From Antedon mediterranea (Eukaryota; Echinodermata; Crinoidea; Comatulida; Antedonidae), in assembly GCF_964355755.1 (NCBI RefSeq), contig NC_092673.1:12531001-12595000 (forward strand): a DNA stretch of 64,000 bases, written 5' to 3'. The notes beneath the pieces are model-generated. The model had not been told where the DNA came from. It worked only from the letters and a program-made list of their open reading frames with translations, and made no database searches. Below, piece after piece: positions 32,534-44,715 of the stretch. The position numbers were made by a program, and so were the translations under genes. Each line of letters begins with the position of its first letter. Positions within the stretch are counted from its first letter, which is position 1.

Positions 32534-35500
32534 TATATATAAATTATGGTTACTTCTGACATAGGCGAGCACAATGGAAAAACTTTGGAACAAATTTCTG
32601 CCTTGGATACCTACCTGAACTATCTCAGGTGTACCGCGAAATGTAAAACAGTTTTCACTATTACGATATTGTTCCATATTTCTATCTTAGGAATATATTA
32701 TAAAGAGTTTTAAAACAAAATTTCTGATTCATCGGTAGATTTTCAACTCAATTTCAATTGTACGCGGTCAAAGTAATTTCCGGGTTCACGATGAGTTCAC
32801 AGGTTCACCTTGCAACTACCTGGTTTCAGTTAAGTTGGTCGTTAGTAGCTATTTTAGTTTTTTTTTTATTTTCGGATCGGACCGCCCGTGTGAAGGTACA
32901 GTAGTTAAAAAATAAAATCCCGATAGCCGAGTTTTATTGAGTAAGCTGGCAGGAATAACTGTAGGCTATCTGTGTCCCATTAGGGCCCATATTGCAAGCC
33001 GTCTAAAACATCTTCCTTCTTGGGCTGAAACGGCCTACACTGTCGCGGAAGTTAGTTTCAAAAGATGTTTAAATTAAATAATGTATTATGATGTTATTTA
33101 TTTGAATAAACACCTCCCCAATAAAACATCACTTTAAATAATAATCGCCTACACCCCCCCCCCCCCCTCACCTACCCAACTATCTAATAAACGCCCATCC
33201 ACATTAATTATACCTACAATATTGTATATACTATTTATAATAGAATTCATTACACTGTTAACTATAATTTACCAAGCATTTGTTATAATTTTTTACCACT
33301 TTTCATATCTATTAGAGGATTTTATTTGATTATGAATGTTACGATATTATTAAAAAAACTAAAAAATCCCTCGAATAAGCATCTCCCTCAAATGAACTCT
33401 GCCTCCACCTCCGCCCTATACAACAATAAACACTATACTTTAAAATGTTATCAATCATCTAAGACACTGTGAAACAGAGTAGGTTTAGTTTTTCGAATGT
33501 CAAGCATTTTCAATAATGGTAACCGACAGAAAACGTACAAGGAGAACGTCCTTCTAAAACCTTTTTACCCGAGTCATTATCCTTCCGAGAACCTTCGTTT
33601 ACACTTCCTAGAGGGGAGCGAACGAACTAGAGGTCTAACCCTCTAGTTAGACGTAATTGTTGTTGAATATTTGATATAAATTGTTAATTTGTTCCATACT
33701 TTTGCAACTCCAACTTTGAACGATTACTTAATTTAATAGTCATAGTGGGGTATTATATATCTGTTATATAGAGAGAGGACATTGACAACTTTAGACTTAT
33801 ATTTACAATTTTTAATCCTGTGAGAAGTGACAATTTTAGAACATTGTGTACAAACAACAATTTATGCACACATATTTAAAAAAAATTATTTAAAGAATTT
33901 AATTTTTAGTGGTGGCCATTTTGAAATCCAAGATGGCCGACAGATTATCACTTTACACAGTTAGGATTGTATAATGGCTACAGTAATACCATCAAAACGG
34001 ACTTTTTCCACATTCATAATATGTATTATTGGTGATATTCTGATTTTTAATAGGGTTATTTGAATGTTGGTGGCCATCTTGAATTTGGTCCTTTAAATGT
34101 CTTTTGAAAAAATGGCAACATATTTTTTTTCATTCCTTATATTATCAAGATATGAAATAAAGTCAAAGTTTGCTTTTAACAAAAAATATACACGACATTC
34201 ATATAAACGACATACCAGCCTACACTATCATGTCACAAAACAAAATATGTTTTAAGTTGTTAGTATTTCAATAAAAATTATTACTATTTACTTTTTAATA
34301 AAGGGTATGGGGTGCGCATTGAGTGGGAGTTATATTTTTAACATAACATTTAGGTCAAATATATATATATATATATGAAACTCAATAATGCGTGTGTAAA
34401 CAGGTAAATAGCCTTCTTGATTATTTATTTAGCTTGTATACATTAATTACTTGTATAATTTTTGAAAGCCATTATATTTAGAATTTTTCATGTTTGATTT
34501 TGATAACGTATTCATTCAAATAAATAGAACATATAATATGGGTATTGCAATTTCACCTATGCTACACTATACTGTACTCTACTGTACATACTCAGCACAT
34601 CAGACCATAGGCTAGGATGGATCAGCTGTTTGCATTCGTAACGTCCGTCCGTGCATGTTTTGTTTATTTGATACGAGCCAATCATTAAAATATATTGGTG
34701 GTATAGCTTGTGTAAAGATCACATAATAATCAGTAGATTCGTAAAAATTAAACAATATCTTCTTGTAAAAGATTTTCTTGCAAACTTAAATATTATTTTA
34801 TTTAAAATAAATTTTCTACTTTCTGAATATTTACACCCTTACGCAATTGCTTCTTAGTCCCATCTGTGTGTTAGTTACTTTGTAATAGTTAATATTATAT
34901 TATTATGGCTTCCCAACAATTTTCAATTACGGTAATAATTACTTCTTGGTTTTGACTTTTTCATTTACTTTAATTTAATCATCATTTATGACATATTTTA
35001 ATGTTATAAACTCAGAAAAAATAATGCTTAGCTTTAATTTTAAATTAAAGAAATAAATGTTTAGTTTAGTAATACGTACATGTAGTAATATATTTGTAAA
35101 TAAATAAAACATTATAGACTCCAAATTGACATATTAGTATTATTAGTGGTTTTTTTTCTAATATTCATATACGGCCTAACATTTTTTTTAAAGTAATATA
35201 CAGTAATATGCATTATTTCAAAAAGTTTCATTTATTTGCCAAGCAAGGGCTTAAATTGTTTATATTGTTGCATGGCCCAAAAAAATTAGAAAAAGAACTT
35301 AATTTTACAATAGTACCTAATTTGCCCCCTTTAGACGCCAATTAATATGTGATTTGGCGTGAAAGGCACTACTATGTCTAGGCATACTTTTCTAAACTTA
35401 CCAGCTTATATTCAGCCAAGGTGCCCAGGTGGTACGCCGTACACAGAATCAGTTCGTTGACGCACACGTGAGGTAATAACAATGACATACATACATAGTC

Positions 35501-36584
35501 CTGTGTGTGTGTACAAACAAGTTTACAACAGGCAATACCCTCTTGTTCTTCTTCAAGCATAGCTGGCTGAAACACTCAAGGAAGTAGTAAAGTGTATACA
35601 TGAACTAGAGGCCTATATAATTAACTTCTTGCGAATTCTGGTTGATGGACACATAATAGACTGCATGACTGTAAATACAGTGTAATTTGTCATGCTGGTC
35701 TCTTTAAGTCTAGGCCTAAAACCATAATGGTTCGCCTTTAATCGCCTCTGCCTCATCAAAAATCTCCAGCGCAGTCAGTGGGTACGGTGTGACTGTGATG
35801 GGGAGGGCATAAATCATGTAAGTTGGTGGATAAGTTGTCTATGGGCGGCTATCGACCATAATAAGTGAACGTTTTGTTGGCTTGTTTTGGCTTTGTGGCT
35901 TCATTAAAATCAGGCTTGTTACGTTTTGTATAGGCCATATTGTTTTTGAAACAATTTCCATATTCGATTTATTATGTGTCATGATGTATAAAACACAGAA
36001 ATAAGACATTTATTTATGAGTTTGCTATTTTGTAAAATGTTTTTTTCTCTCTTTGGTTTGGAGGATACGCCCCACATTTATTCTTTACATTTACATTTAT
36101 TGAACGTTGAAATATCTTTGATATTTTATACACATTATATTTTTGTATAAAATGTATAATACAATTATAAATTAATTTTAATTATTTCAACTTTAATATT
36201 CTTTGCTTCTAATACTTTCTTACATATAAAAACAATGTTGATGCAACTTGAACAGTTATGTGACAGTTCATAGAAACTTTCTTCAGACTACTTGGATCGC
36301 TTTTATAATATTCTTTACATTATCCAGGGAGTTGCAACTCCCTGCATTATCTATTTCAGTTTTACCTTTTTTGTATAAATCGTTTCGACCAAATTTTCCA
36401 GCTTTAAACTAACATACATGTTAAAATTTAGTGCAACAAAATGTAAAGGTGATTACAGGTGAACAATTAAACAAAATTGGCAAACTTTAACTTAGGCATA
36501 ATAGTGGGTAGACTTTATTGAACCATGATAGTTTATGTAATTCAAAGCCTAATTGACGTTTTCCGACTTTGCCCCTCAGGCCTA
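32534..36584. other. Intergenic, no gene seen
   Basis: AT-rich. Contains a 15-base C run near 33153, the right arm of the 4.4-kb inverted pair (34060-34250), an (AT)n stretch near 34360 and an ATTAAT-rich block at 34700-35200. I see no frame with protein-like composition. Confidence 0.5.
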
Positions 36585-37619
36585 TACCCTTTTTACACTA
36601 TCGACTGAGAGAGGAACACGGGGAGGAACACGAGTTGAACTCGGAGGTAATTTCCATTTACACTAGCCAAAAAAACTGCGAGATGAACTCGAGTTGCGCC
36701 CATTTACACTACATCGATCACCCCGGTGCTGTCAACAATCAAATCACTATTGCAAGCGCACAAGTGGAACTTAACTGACTATGGTTTAAACGTTTAAACA
36801 CTGGAACATATCGACAAATCTCATATAAAAACATAATAATCCGAATTTACACACAATTTATTTAATTTTGAAGTAGTCCAGTGTTATATTTTCTTTGTGG
36901 CTATTAAGATTATCATTTATTATTTTAAAAATTAGGGCCTAACAATTATTTTTCTTTTTAAAATGACTTCATTTCCGCCTTGTAGACTGTACGTACATTA
37001 AATAGGCCTTAAATTGTTAGGTTGGCGTAAAAATAGGGTAGGGTACGGTAAGTATTTAAAATAAAAAATGTATTTGTTAATTAGCATAACAATGTATCAA
37101 TGCAGGAAAATTATTATATGGTACTTTTTCAGTTCATAAAAAAGATATCATTTTCATCCATTGAGACGTCAGTATTATTTATTTTCCCTTTTTCAATAAT
37201 TAAGCCTACATAGAATCGGCCAGGGTAGAGTTACACCAATATCAAATTATTTTAGGCTTTCTGGTAAGGTAGAATGCACACAAACAATTTCAATATTTTC
37301 AGCAGAAAAGAAAAGTCACAAATGTGTTTGTGCCTTTAAAAGAAAATAACGAACAGCACATTATATCGTACAATTATTGTTCTAAGCAAAAAAGGTATAT
37401 TTTAAGCACAAAAAAAACTATTTTGTTTGCATAATATATTGTATTTCTGTGGCAACATTTTACATTTTCACGTCAGTGACCTTTAACAGCTTGGGGTTGA
37501 ACCACAAAAACCGTTTACACTTCGTGTCTCCGACTACACCGGAGAGGTACACCGGAATACATTCAGCTTCGTTTCACCCCGGGGAGAGCACACCGGGGTG
37601 GTTGGATTTTCCCATTTAC

Positions 37620-39463
37620 CAGGGGTGGCGCCAGGATCTTCCCGACGCGGGGGCTACATTCCCCGACGAGGGGGCTATGCGAACGAAGCGAGCATCACAA
37701 GGCTGGGGGCCAGGGGGCCGCCAAGGGCTTCGCCCCCGGAAGCAACGCGTTCTAGCGTCATTTGAGGTCATTTTAATCAGATTTTTTTCCATTTTTTATA
37801 ATGCATAAATAAAATACTGCGTGCAAAAAAACGGAGCGCGATGACTGTTTCAATCCATATTTTTCAATTTAAAAAATAAAAGTTCAAAGAAAATTTAGAA
37901 AAATAGAATTGGAGGTCCTGGAAATTGGACTTATTATACTTCAAAACATGAAACAAAATATATAAGTCCCTATCATGGTTGTGACTGAGCTAAGAAATGT
38001 TTGAAAAATAGAGATGTTAGGTCCCGGAAAATGCACTTCTTGTACTTCGAAATATGACCAGCTTTATTGTTGGGGCTGAGCTAAGAAAATGTTTAAAACT
38101 AGAGCTGCATTTTATACTTTGGAAACATCAGGCACAGAGGCTTAAAAAACGCAAGCGTAGACCTTTTCAGTCGGGGAAATAAGTTTATTCCTCCCAAGTG
38201 TATGCCTGCGTACCATCTGGACTTCCGAGTGGTGAGAAATTCATGACATACAGGACATTGAAAATGTAATAACTTAGCTATAATAAGATGTTGGCTAAGC
38301 GAAAATGGCATGTTTTTTTGTTTAGTAATGGATGAAATATTTATTTTAGGTGCCCCACGGTACAGAAGGTTACTTGTAAATTAAAAAGTTGGTGAACATA
38401 CGAACAATTAACATAATTCGTTTTTGCTGTAGTGTAGCGTACGTGACACAGTACACGACGTAACCGTCGGTAAACTTCGCCTGGAAAATAACTACAGTAC
38501 ACATTTTGGTCCCTGGATGGAACATGATATCACGACCCAACGTTGAACGATTCGTACAAAGGGATACCGCCAGACAAGTGCGTACCTATAGCTATTGTTT
38601 AGTAGTAAGTTAGATCGCTGGCGATAATGAATGCATATAAAGTGCATAATATCACTCTGACGTACTCTCACGGTCAATGAAACGTCGAGGTTTTCTAGGC
38701 GCTGAAGCTACGAAGTGAACGCGAACGAATTATATTCCCCGACAAAAAGTACCCGAACCGTCGGTAAACTTCGCCTGGAAAATAACTACATTACACATTT
38801 TGGTCCCTGGATGGAACTTGATATCACCCGTCTCGACCCAACGTTGAACGATTCGTACAAAGGGATACCGCCAGACAAGTGCGTACCTAGCTAATGTTTA
38901 GTAGTAAGTTAGATCGCTGGCAATAATGAATGCATATAAATTGCATAATATCACTCTGACGTACTCTCACGGTCAATGAAACGTCGCGGTTTTCTAGGCG
39001 CTGAAGCTACCAAGTGAACGCGAACGTTTTTTACTGTATATTATATTCCCCGACAAAAAGTACCCGTGTTCACTTCGGTAACCGTCGGTAAACTTTGCCT
39101 GGAAAATAACTACATTACACATTTTGGTCCCTGGATGTAACATGATATCACGCGTCTCGACCCAACGGTGAACGATTCGTACAAAGGGATACCGCCAAAC
39201 AAGTGCGTACTAGCTATTGTTTAGTAGTTAGATCTCTGGCAATAATGAATGCATAAAAGTGCATAATAGCCCTCTGACGTACTCTCACGGTCAATGGAAC
39301 GTCGTGGTTTTCTAGGCGCTGAAGCTATATGAAGTGAACGCGAACGTTTTTTACTGTATATTATATTCCCCGACAAAAAGTACCCGCGTTCCCCGACGGG
39401 GGGGCTAGGCTCCCCGACGAGGGGGCTAGAGCCCCCGTAGCCCCCCCGCTGGCGCCACCACTG
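37620..39463. mobile_element. 1.84-kb non-autonomous hAT-type element
   Basis: It starts CAGGGGTGGCGCCAG and ends with the inverse of CAGTGGTGGCGCCAG (14 of 15 match). The 8 bases CCATTTAC directly flank both ends (37612-37619 and 39464-39471). An 8-bp duplication with CAG ends is the hAT signature. Inside are CCCCGACGAGGGGGCTA repeats near both ends and three copies of a ~300-bp block, with no transposase gene. Confidence 0.92.
38463..39385. repeat. Three tandem copies of a ~300-bp block
   Basis: Each copy begins AACCGTCGGTAAACTT(C/T)GCC (38463, 38756, 39079) and runs through GGTCCCTGGATG, AAAGGGATACCGCCA, TCTCACGGTCAATG and TTTTCTAGGCGCTGAAGC to CCCCGACAAAAAGTACCCG. Copies are over 90% alike by eye. 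They lie inside the 1.84-kb hAT-type element. Confidence 0.9.
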
Positions 39464-39740
39464 CCATTTACGCCAGTCAATAAAAACCACAACACCGGCG
39501 CGTTATTAACGGCCCGGTGTACTAACAACTGCGGGGTTACACCGCTGTTACGGTGATAGTGTAAAAGGGGTAGTGAGACTTTCAGCTAACAAGTGTCTAT
39601 AAATTAATATCAAAGATTTGTTTGTTTGAACGCACGTTTAAACATTTTGTTATTGTTTTCGAATACATTTCTAACATGTTGTTGCATGAATAACATCACA
39701 GAAAAAAAAGATTAAAAGATCAAAATATTAGACCACCGAT

Positions 39741-40335
39741 ATGGAGAGCAGGCAAATACTACGGTATATTTCAAAGATGTTTACTGATCCAATAATTAAA
39801 ACAGATGGAGAAGACAAATACACATCATTTCAAGAATTAGGATATCATTTCAAAAATTCCAGATACTCGTATATAAAGTATAAAAGGGGAAATTGGTAAG
39901 ACAACCTTACCTCAATATTTATCTTATAACTGGGCGACCGATTCCGATACTCTACGTTTGCTGATAAAATATTGTTTCTTGTAAACGTAAGAGAAATTGA
40001 GGCAGATCAAACCATCACATACTCGATGATAGATGGATTCGATGAGTTAAAATCTGGGATAGATAATAAAATGATATTTAAAAGAGGGGTGGGACTATTA
40101 GAGATACTGGAAGACATAACAATTATTCTGACTTCACCACCTGGTTTTACTTAAAAGCTTACATAATTGTGTTCATGTACACGTGAAAGTAAAAGGCTTC
40201 GATACAAAAGAATAAAACTCTATAATAAAAGAAATTTTAAATCTATTGGAAAGTCTGAACTAGGTCATTCATTAATTGAAAAGTTTAAGCTTACTTCTCT
40301 TGATATGGATATGACGTGTGGTGAACTCAAAAACG
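39741..40335 (+). pseudogene. NACHT-domain (NLR) gene fragment, decayed
   Basis: Four frame pieces read as one NACHT ATPase region. 39741-39890: MFTDPIIKTDGEDKYTSFQE, the usual linker ahead of NACHT. 39886-39906 in the next frame: GEIGKTT, the P-loop, then LPQYLSYNWATDSDTLR. 39972-40154: ILFLVNVREIE, then IDGFDELK (Walker B, about 40030-40053), then IILTSPPGF at the sensor-1 position. From about 40167: VKVKGFDTKE and IEKFKLTSL. The spacing between NVREIE and IDGFDELK is shorter than usual, so an internal deletion is likely. NLRs are intracellular immune receptors and are greatly expanded in echinoderms and cnidarians. The fragment stops where the foldback element begins. No N- or C-terminal domain (death-fold, LRR) is visible. 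Confidence 0.75.
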
Positions 40336-40344
40336 GTTCTAGGA

Positions 40345-42315
40345 GGACACCTACCCACTAGACAGTTACCCCCCGGATGTTTACCACCCGGACAACTACC
40401 CCATTAGGACAACTACCCCCTTAGGATAACTACCCCCCGGGTAACTACCCCCGGTTAACTACCCCCCCCCCGGTCAACTAACCCCCGGTCAACTACCACC
40501 CCCCCCCCCCTAATCCAAAAGTAGACAAATATATAGGACCGGTTTCTGTAAAAATGAAATCATCTGTTTTTAACGGGTGTTTCGAAACTAGAGACCCGAG
40601 ACCAGAGACCTGACACGAGACCCAATACGAAAAGGGAGACCTATATTTGGGTCTCCCTTTTCGTATATTAGGGTCTCCCTTTTCGTATAGTGTGGTCTCT
40701 CTTTTCGTATAGTGGGGTCTCCCTTTCTTATAGTGGGGTCTCCCTTTTCTTATAGTGGGTCTCCCTTTTCGTATATTTGGGTCTCCCATTTTGTATATTT
40801 GGTCTCCCTTTTCGTATATTTAGGTCTCCCTTTTCGTATATTAGGGTCTCCCTTTTCGTATAGTGGGGTCTCCCTTTTCGTATAGTGGGGTCTCCCTTTT
40901 CGTACGTGGGTCTCCCTTTTCGTATATTTAGGTCTCCCTTTTCGTATTGGGTCTCGGGTCTCTGGTGTCTGGTCTCGGGTCTCTAGTTTCGAAACACCCG
41001 TTTTTAACCGATTATTCTGTTTAACAGCACGCTAGACCCTAGAAGTGCTAGATTTAAAGTACCGTATTTATTGAAAAAAAGGCATGGGCTGTTTATTGTT
41101 TAGGTGGTTTTTAGGTGGACATTTATTGGAAGAAAGTTGTTTATTCAATGGGAGGGGGTATAATCTAATGGAAATAGACGCCGATTATTCCATATGATGT
41201 TTCATTGGAGTGACATGGTCACCGTTTATTTGAGGGGAATTTATTTAAAGATCACCGTTTATTCGGTGAGTGAACATTGAGGTCAAATATCAAAAGTGAT
41301 ATTATTCTTCAAGTGTACAAAAATACATATATGACAAATTTGAGACAAAAATTAATTCTTTTAAGACCAGTGGTTATCGAAGCATTGTCCTGACGCAAAA
41401 ATTATTATTATTATTAGCGAACCCAGTCTTTACAGTAAATACAGGGAGTACTATATAATACGTTCGACTATCCTACGATCATGTGTGACAATCTTCAGTT
41501 TATACCAGGCTATATTTATGTTCAATCTTTTACTTTTGTTTACAATAATGAATAGTAATTCGTCAAAGTAACGAATTAAAATATAGTTATTAATTCCTAT
41601 TATACACTGTTGCAGAGTCAGGTTGTTGAATGGTCTGGGTGGTAGTTGTCCGTCCGGGGGGTAGTTGTTCTAAAGGGATAGTTTTCTGGGTAGTAGTTGT
41701 CCAGGGGTTAGTTGTCCTACGGAGGTAGTTATCCTAAAAGATTATTTGCCCTCGGAGTATTGTCCAGGTCCAGGAGGTAGTTGTCCTACGGGGAGTATTG
41801 TGTCAGAGGTAGTTGTCCGCGGGGTAATTACCCGGGGGGGGGGGAGGGGGGTGTAATTATCCGGGGGTAATTGTCAGGGGGTAATTTTTCCTAGGGGTAA
41901 TTGTCCGGGGGGTAGTTGTCCAGGGGTTAGTTGTCCTACGGAGGTAGTTGTCCTAAAAGATTATTTGCCCTCGGAGTATTGTCCAGGAAGTAGTTGTCCT
42001 ACGGGGAGTATTGTGTCCGCGGGGTAATTACCGGGGGGGGGGGGGGGGGGTAATTGTCCGGGGGTTTTTTGTTTCGGGGGGTAATTGTTTCTAGGGGTAA
42101 TTGTCCGGGGGGTAGTTGTCCAGGGGGGTAGTTGTCCTAAGGGGGTAGTTGTCCTAAGGGGGTAGTTGTCCGGGGGGTATTTGTCCGGGGGGTAGTTGTC
42201 CGGGGGGTAGTTGTCCTAAAGGGGTAGTTGTCCTAAGAGGGTAGTGGTCCAGGTGGTGGTTGTCCGGGGGGTAGTTTTCCGGGGGGTAAATGTCCAGGGA
42301 GTGAATATCCGGATA
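40345..42315. mobile_element. Foldback element with GGACAACTACCCC minisatellite ends
   Basis: 40350-40510 is a tandem array of CCCCGGACAACTACC-like units; 41610-42310 is a longer array of the inverse unit (GGGGTAGTTGTCC, often with TAAG or GGGG between). The outer edges also match in inverse orientation (GGATGTTTACCACCCGG left, the inverse of GGACATTTACCCCCCGG right). The middle holds a second foldback (40573-41006) and about 600 bp of plain AT-rich DNA. The right array is nearly five times the length of the left and shows internal block duplication (41690-41900 and 41920-42110). Runs of G up to 18 are present. Confidence 0.75.
40573..41006. mobile_element. Foldback element with GGTCTCCCTTTTCGTATA minisatellite core
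   Basis: The ends are a long inverted repeat of about 65-70 bp, CGGGTGTTTCGAAACTAGAG onward through CCAATACGAAAAGGGAGACC, nearly perfect. Between them lie about 14 units of GGTCTCCCTTTTCGTATA followed by a variable TTTA, TTAG or GTGG. TTTTTAA stands outside both ends. The whole is 434 bp and has no gene. It is nested in the larger foldback element. Confidence 0.85.
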
Positions 42316-43590
42316 CGCGATTTTTAAATTGTTATCATCATCTCTAGTAGGGCTCTAGGCCTGTAACGCCAAATTTGATCCAGCTGACCAATTTTGGACG
42401 TCAAAACTGGTTCAATAGTATGAGAAACCTCTTATATGAAAATGTTTCAAGAAAAACAAGCATTGGAAATAAATTGATTGATTGATATTTATAAAAACTA
42501 AATATGTGAATTAGATATTAGATATTCAAATGATAATAATATGTATAAACCCATTGTTTAATATTTACCACAAATAATTACCGATACATGCTCAAATAGA
42601 TAAATGCTTACTGTACTGTATAATAAATCAAGTATACATCAAGTTCATGTTTAATAGGTCAAAGGTCAATAACTTTACTTCCGGTCGAAAATGTTGCATT
42701 ACAATAAATATAAATATGTATGGTCTCAGCAATTTGAGACCATTTTTAAATTTCAATGACCAGTCGTTTTAAGATACAGTGCAAGTCAAGGCCAAGAGTA
42801 AATAGTGCAGAAAAATAGTTCCTAACCTACATTTCGTCAAAATGTTCCATTACAATGAATATAATTAATATACGCTCCGAGTATTTTGATACCAATACTA
42901 TAGGCTTGATAGACCAAAAGGATACGGAGATAGGACCAATTGGCTGCCATTTTGATCTTGGGGCTGTTACCATGGTTACGGGATTGTGAAAATGTGTTAC
43001 CTAGTATTTTTGGTATCCTAGCACCATAATAAAGAAGTGAAATCTCACCTTGGGCATTAAAATCCTACGGAAATACACGAGGACACTGACTATAAAATGC
43101 ATACATTATATACGTTTTTAATGGCAGCTATCTTGGAATCCAATATGGCTGCCATATGCTATTATTCAAATTGTACCATTGGACTGATTGTTATAATATT
43201 GTAAGATTTATCACACAAATTACGTTCGTACGTGGTTTAAAATAGGAGCTACTAACAGTTTTGAGTAATAAATGGGGGTCATTTTGAAATCTAAGATGGC
43301 GGCCAAAATAGGGTCGGGAAAAATTGGCCCCCAGTTGCAATGCATTCTACTAGTCCTAAGGATTCCAAAACTGCCAAAAACTCAACTTGAGCATTAAAAT
43401 CTCACGGAATTGATATATGGAACATTAGGTTCCCCACTATTAGGTTCCCCACTATAGGTTTGGATAAAATCGGTCATGGCAGTAGGAATTATTTGGCCGC
43501 CAATACCTGGGCCAAAGTGTGATATGCGCATAATAATCATGTTTATATCATTCCAAATTTGAAACGATAAGATGAGGAAATCTAGGAAAA
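42316..43590. other. Intergenic, AT-rich
   Basis: Contains a short palindrome GGTCTCAGCAATTTGAGACC near 42722, AATGTTCCATTACAATGAATATAA-like words twice (about 42690 and 42842), and a triplicate GGAACATTAGGTTCCCC-like motif near 43420. I see no supported gene. Confidence 0.45.
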
Positions 43591-43599
43591 TGAGAAAAA

Positions 43600-43690
43600 G
43601 TAGCCCACCCAAGATTTGAACCCGGAATCTTCTGCTTGATATATGCAGATGTCCTAATCATTTCTTGATATTATACCATGGAGGTAAATG
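43600..43690 (-). repeat. tRNA-like segment, possible SINE head
   Basis: On the minus strand CCATGGTATAATATCAAG, then TCTGC-ATATATCAA-GCAGA (an anticodon-arm-like hairpin), then CCGGGTTCAAATCTTGG (a T-arm with B-box GGTTCAAATC) occur in tRNA order and spacing. The loop is too large and the D-arm is degenerate, so it is not a working tRNA. It may be a SINE head. Confidence 0.35.
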
Positions 43691-44491
43691 ATTATACAAT
43701 CTGAATGGCCAGAATAGCCGCCCATACTACACTACAAATGCAGAGCTGCTGCACTCTAATGCTTTGCATGCATGCTGCACGCGGCGGCATGGCATCAATA
43801 AAGATCCGGTGTAACTACTGTGGAACTTTGATGGCATGCAGTCCATCCGATCCCCAAACCACTTGACCACCACATTGCAACGACACAACCATCCGAACAT
43901 TGGACAAAGAATAATATGGTATATCGTTGCAACGTACTGCTATTACTGTACACCTACACCATACATTCTATCAATCAGCATAGGCTATAGGCCTAGTATT
44001 AAAAAAAAAGTAAAGTGAGATGCTCCAGATACACAGTAGTAAACCTCTACTCCTACTACTAGCGAGCTAGGAACAACTGAACTAAACTTTTAATAGCGGC
44101 GAAGATTGAAGGTGAATCAAGGTAAATCAAGAGTATTTCTTTAACTAACTGACTACATATAGGTCTAGGCCTAGGCTATATTATTATGGGGTGTTTCGAA
44201 AGCCAAAAAAGACTTAGCTAGCTAGGCTAGGTCTATATGACAACATTAAAATTATATATTACTCGCTCATACCATTCCATGCTCATACATAAATAAAAAC
44301 AGGAGATCATCATGTACTAGCCTACTAACCATATAAAAAACATTATTTATAGGCCTAGGCCTAGGCCTAGTTTTTATTTCATCAAAATTAAACAACCCGT
44401 TATATATTATTTTTATTAATATTTTTAAAATATAGAGTCGTGTATGTAAAAGATATGATTTTCGTCACTTTTTTACCATTTAGTAAGATTC

Positions 44492-44590
44492 AGTGACGAT
44501 TCGGCACTGAGACGATTCGGCCCGGGACTATTCGGCCCACATTTTGGCCGAAACGTCGCACTTTGCGGGCCGAATCGTCCCACATTTAAA
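44492..44590. repeat. GACGATTCGGCCC terminal-type array, left
   Basis: CAGTGACGATTCGGC, then CTGAGACGATTCGGCCC, then GGGACTATTCGGCCC, then further GGCCGAA units. It is the inverse-orientation partner of the array at 61455-61555 and begins with CAG, as many DNA-transposon ends do. Confidence 0.7.
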
Positions 44591-44715
44591 CAAACCCAAC
44601 GCCTGGTAATTATAATGTTATACAGTTTTTTTAATCGGTTTTTATCAAGTTTTCAAAGGTGTTTGAACTAAACAATTGTATTTAAATGTAAATAATTCTT
44701 CTATCGTTTTGAGTA

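Larger units (their letters stand above)
29836..34250. repeat. Region bounded by inverted repeats of about 200 bp
   Basis: 29836-30030 and 34060-34250 are imperfect inverse complements. Shared blocks include GATAGTGTAGGC-like, TTTTTTGTTAAAAGCAAA, ATGAAAAAAATATGTTGCCA and a CAAGATGGCCGCC-type stretch. Divergence is substantial (roughly a third of positions by eye). The two arms could be ends of an old 4.4-kb DNA element or two inverted copies of one dispersed repeat. Confidence 0.5.
36587..39570. mobile_element. TIR element with CCC(T/C)TTTTACACTATC ends, carrying a nested hAT-type element
   Basis: The left end CCCTTTTTACACTATC and the right end (inverse of CCCCTTTTACACTATC) match at 15 of 16 bases, and TA flanks both ends (36585-36586 and 39571-39572). 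Without the nested element it is about 1.13 kb. The interior is GC-richer than the surroundings and holds CACCGG and GGGGTG blocks, with words such as CCATTTACACTA repeated near 36653 and 36709. No transposase is present. Confidence 0.7.

Noticed and set aside
37449-37808. 119-residue frame as a gene
   Set aside because: It crosses the end of the outer TIR element and the start of the nested hAT-type element, so it is a chance junction frame.
40493-40789. 98-residue frame rich in Gly, Lys, Pro and Arg
   Set aside because: It is a translation of the GGTCTCCCTTTTCGTATA minisatellite.
40573-42310. CRISPR array, because of regular repeats
   Set aside because: The spacers are not unique, units vary in length, no cas genes are near, and the DNA is clearly eukaryotic.
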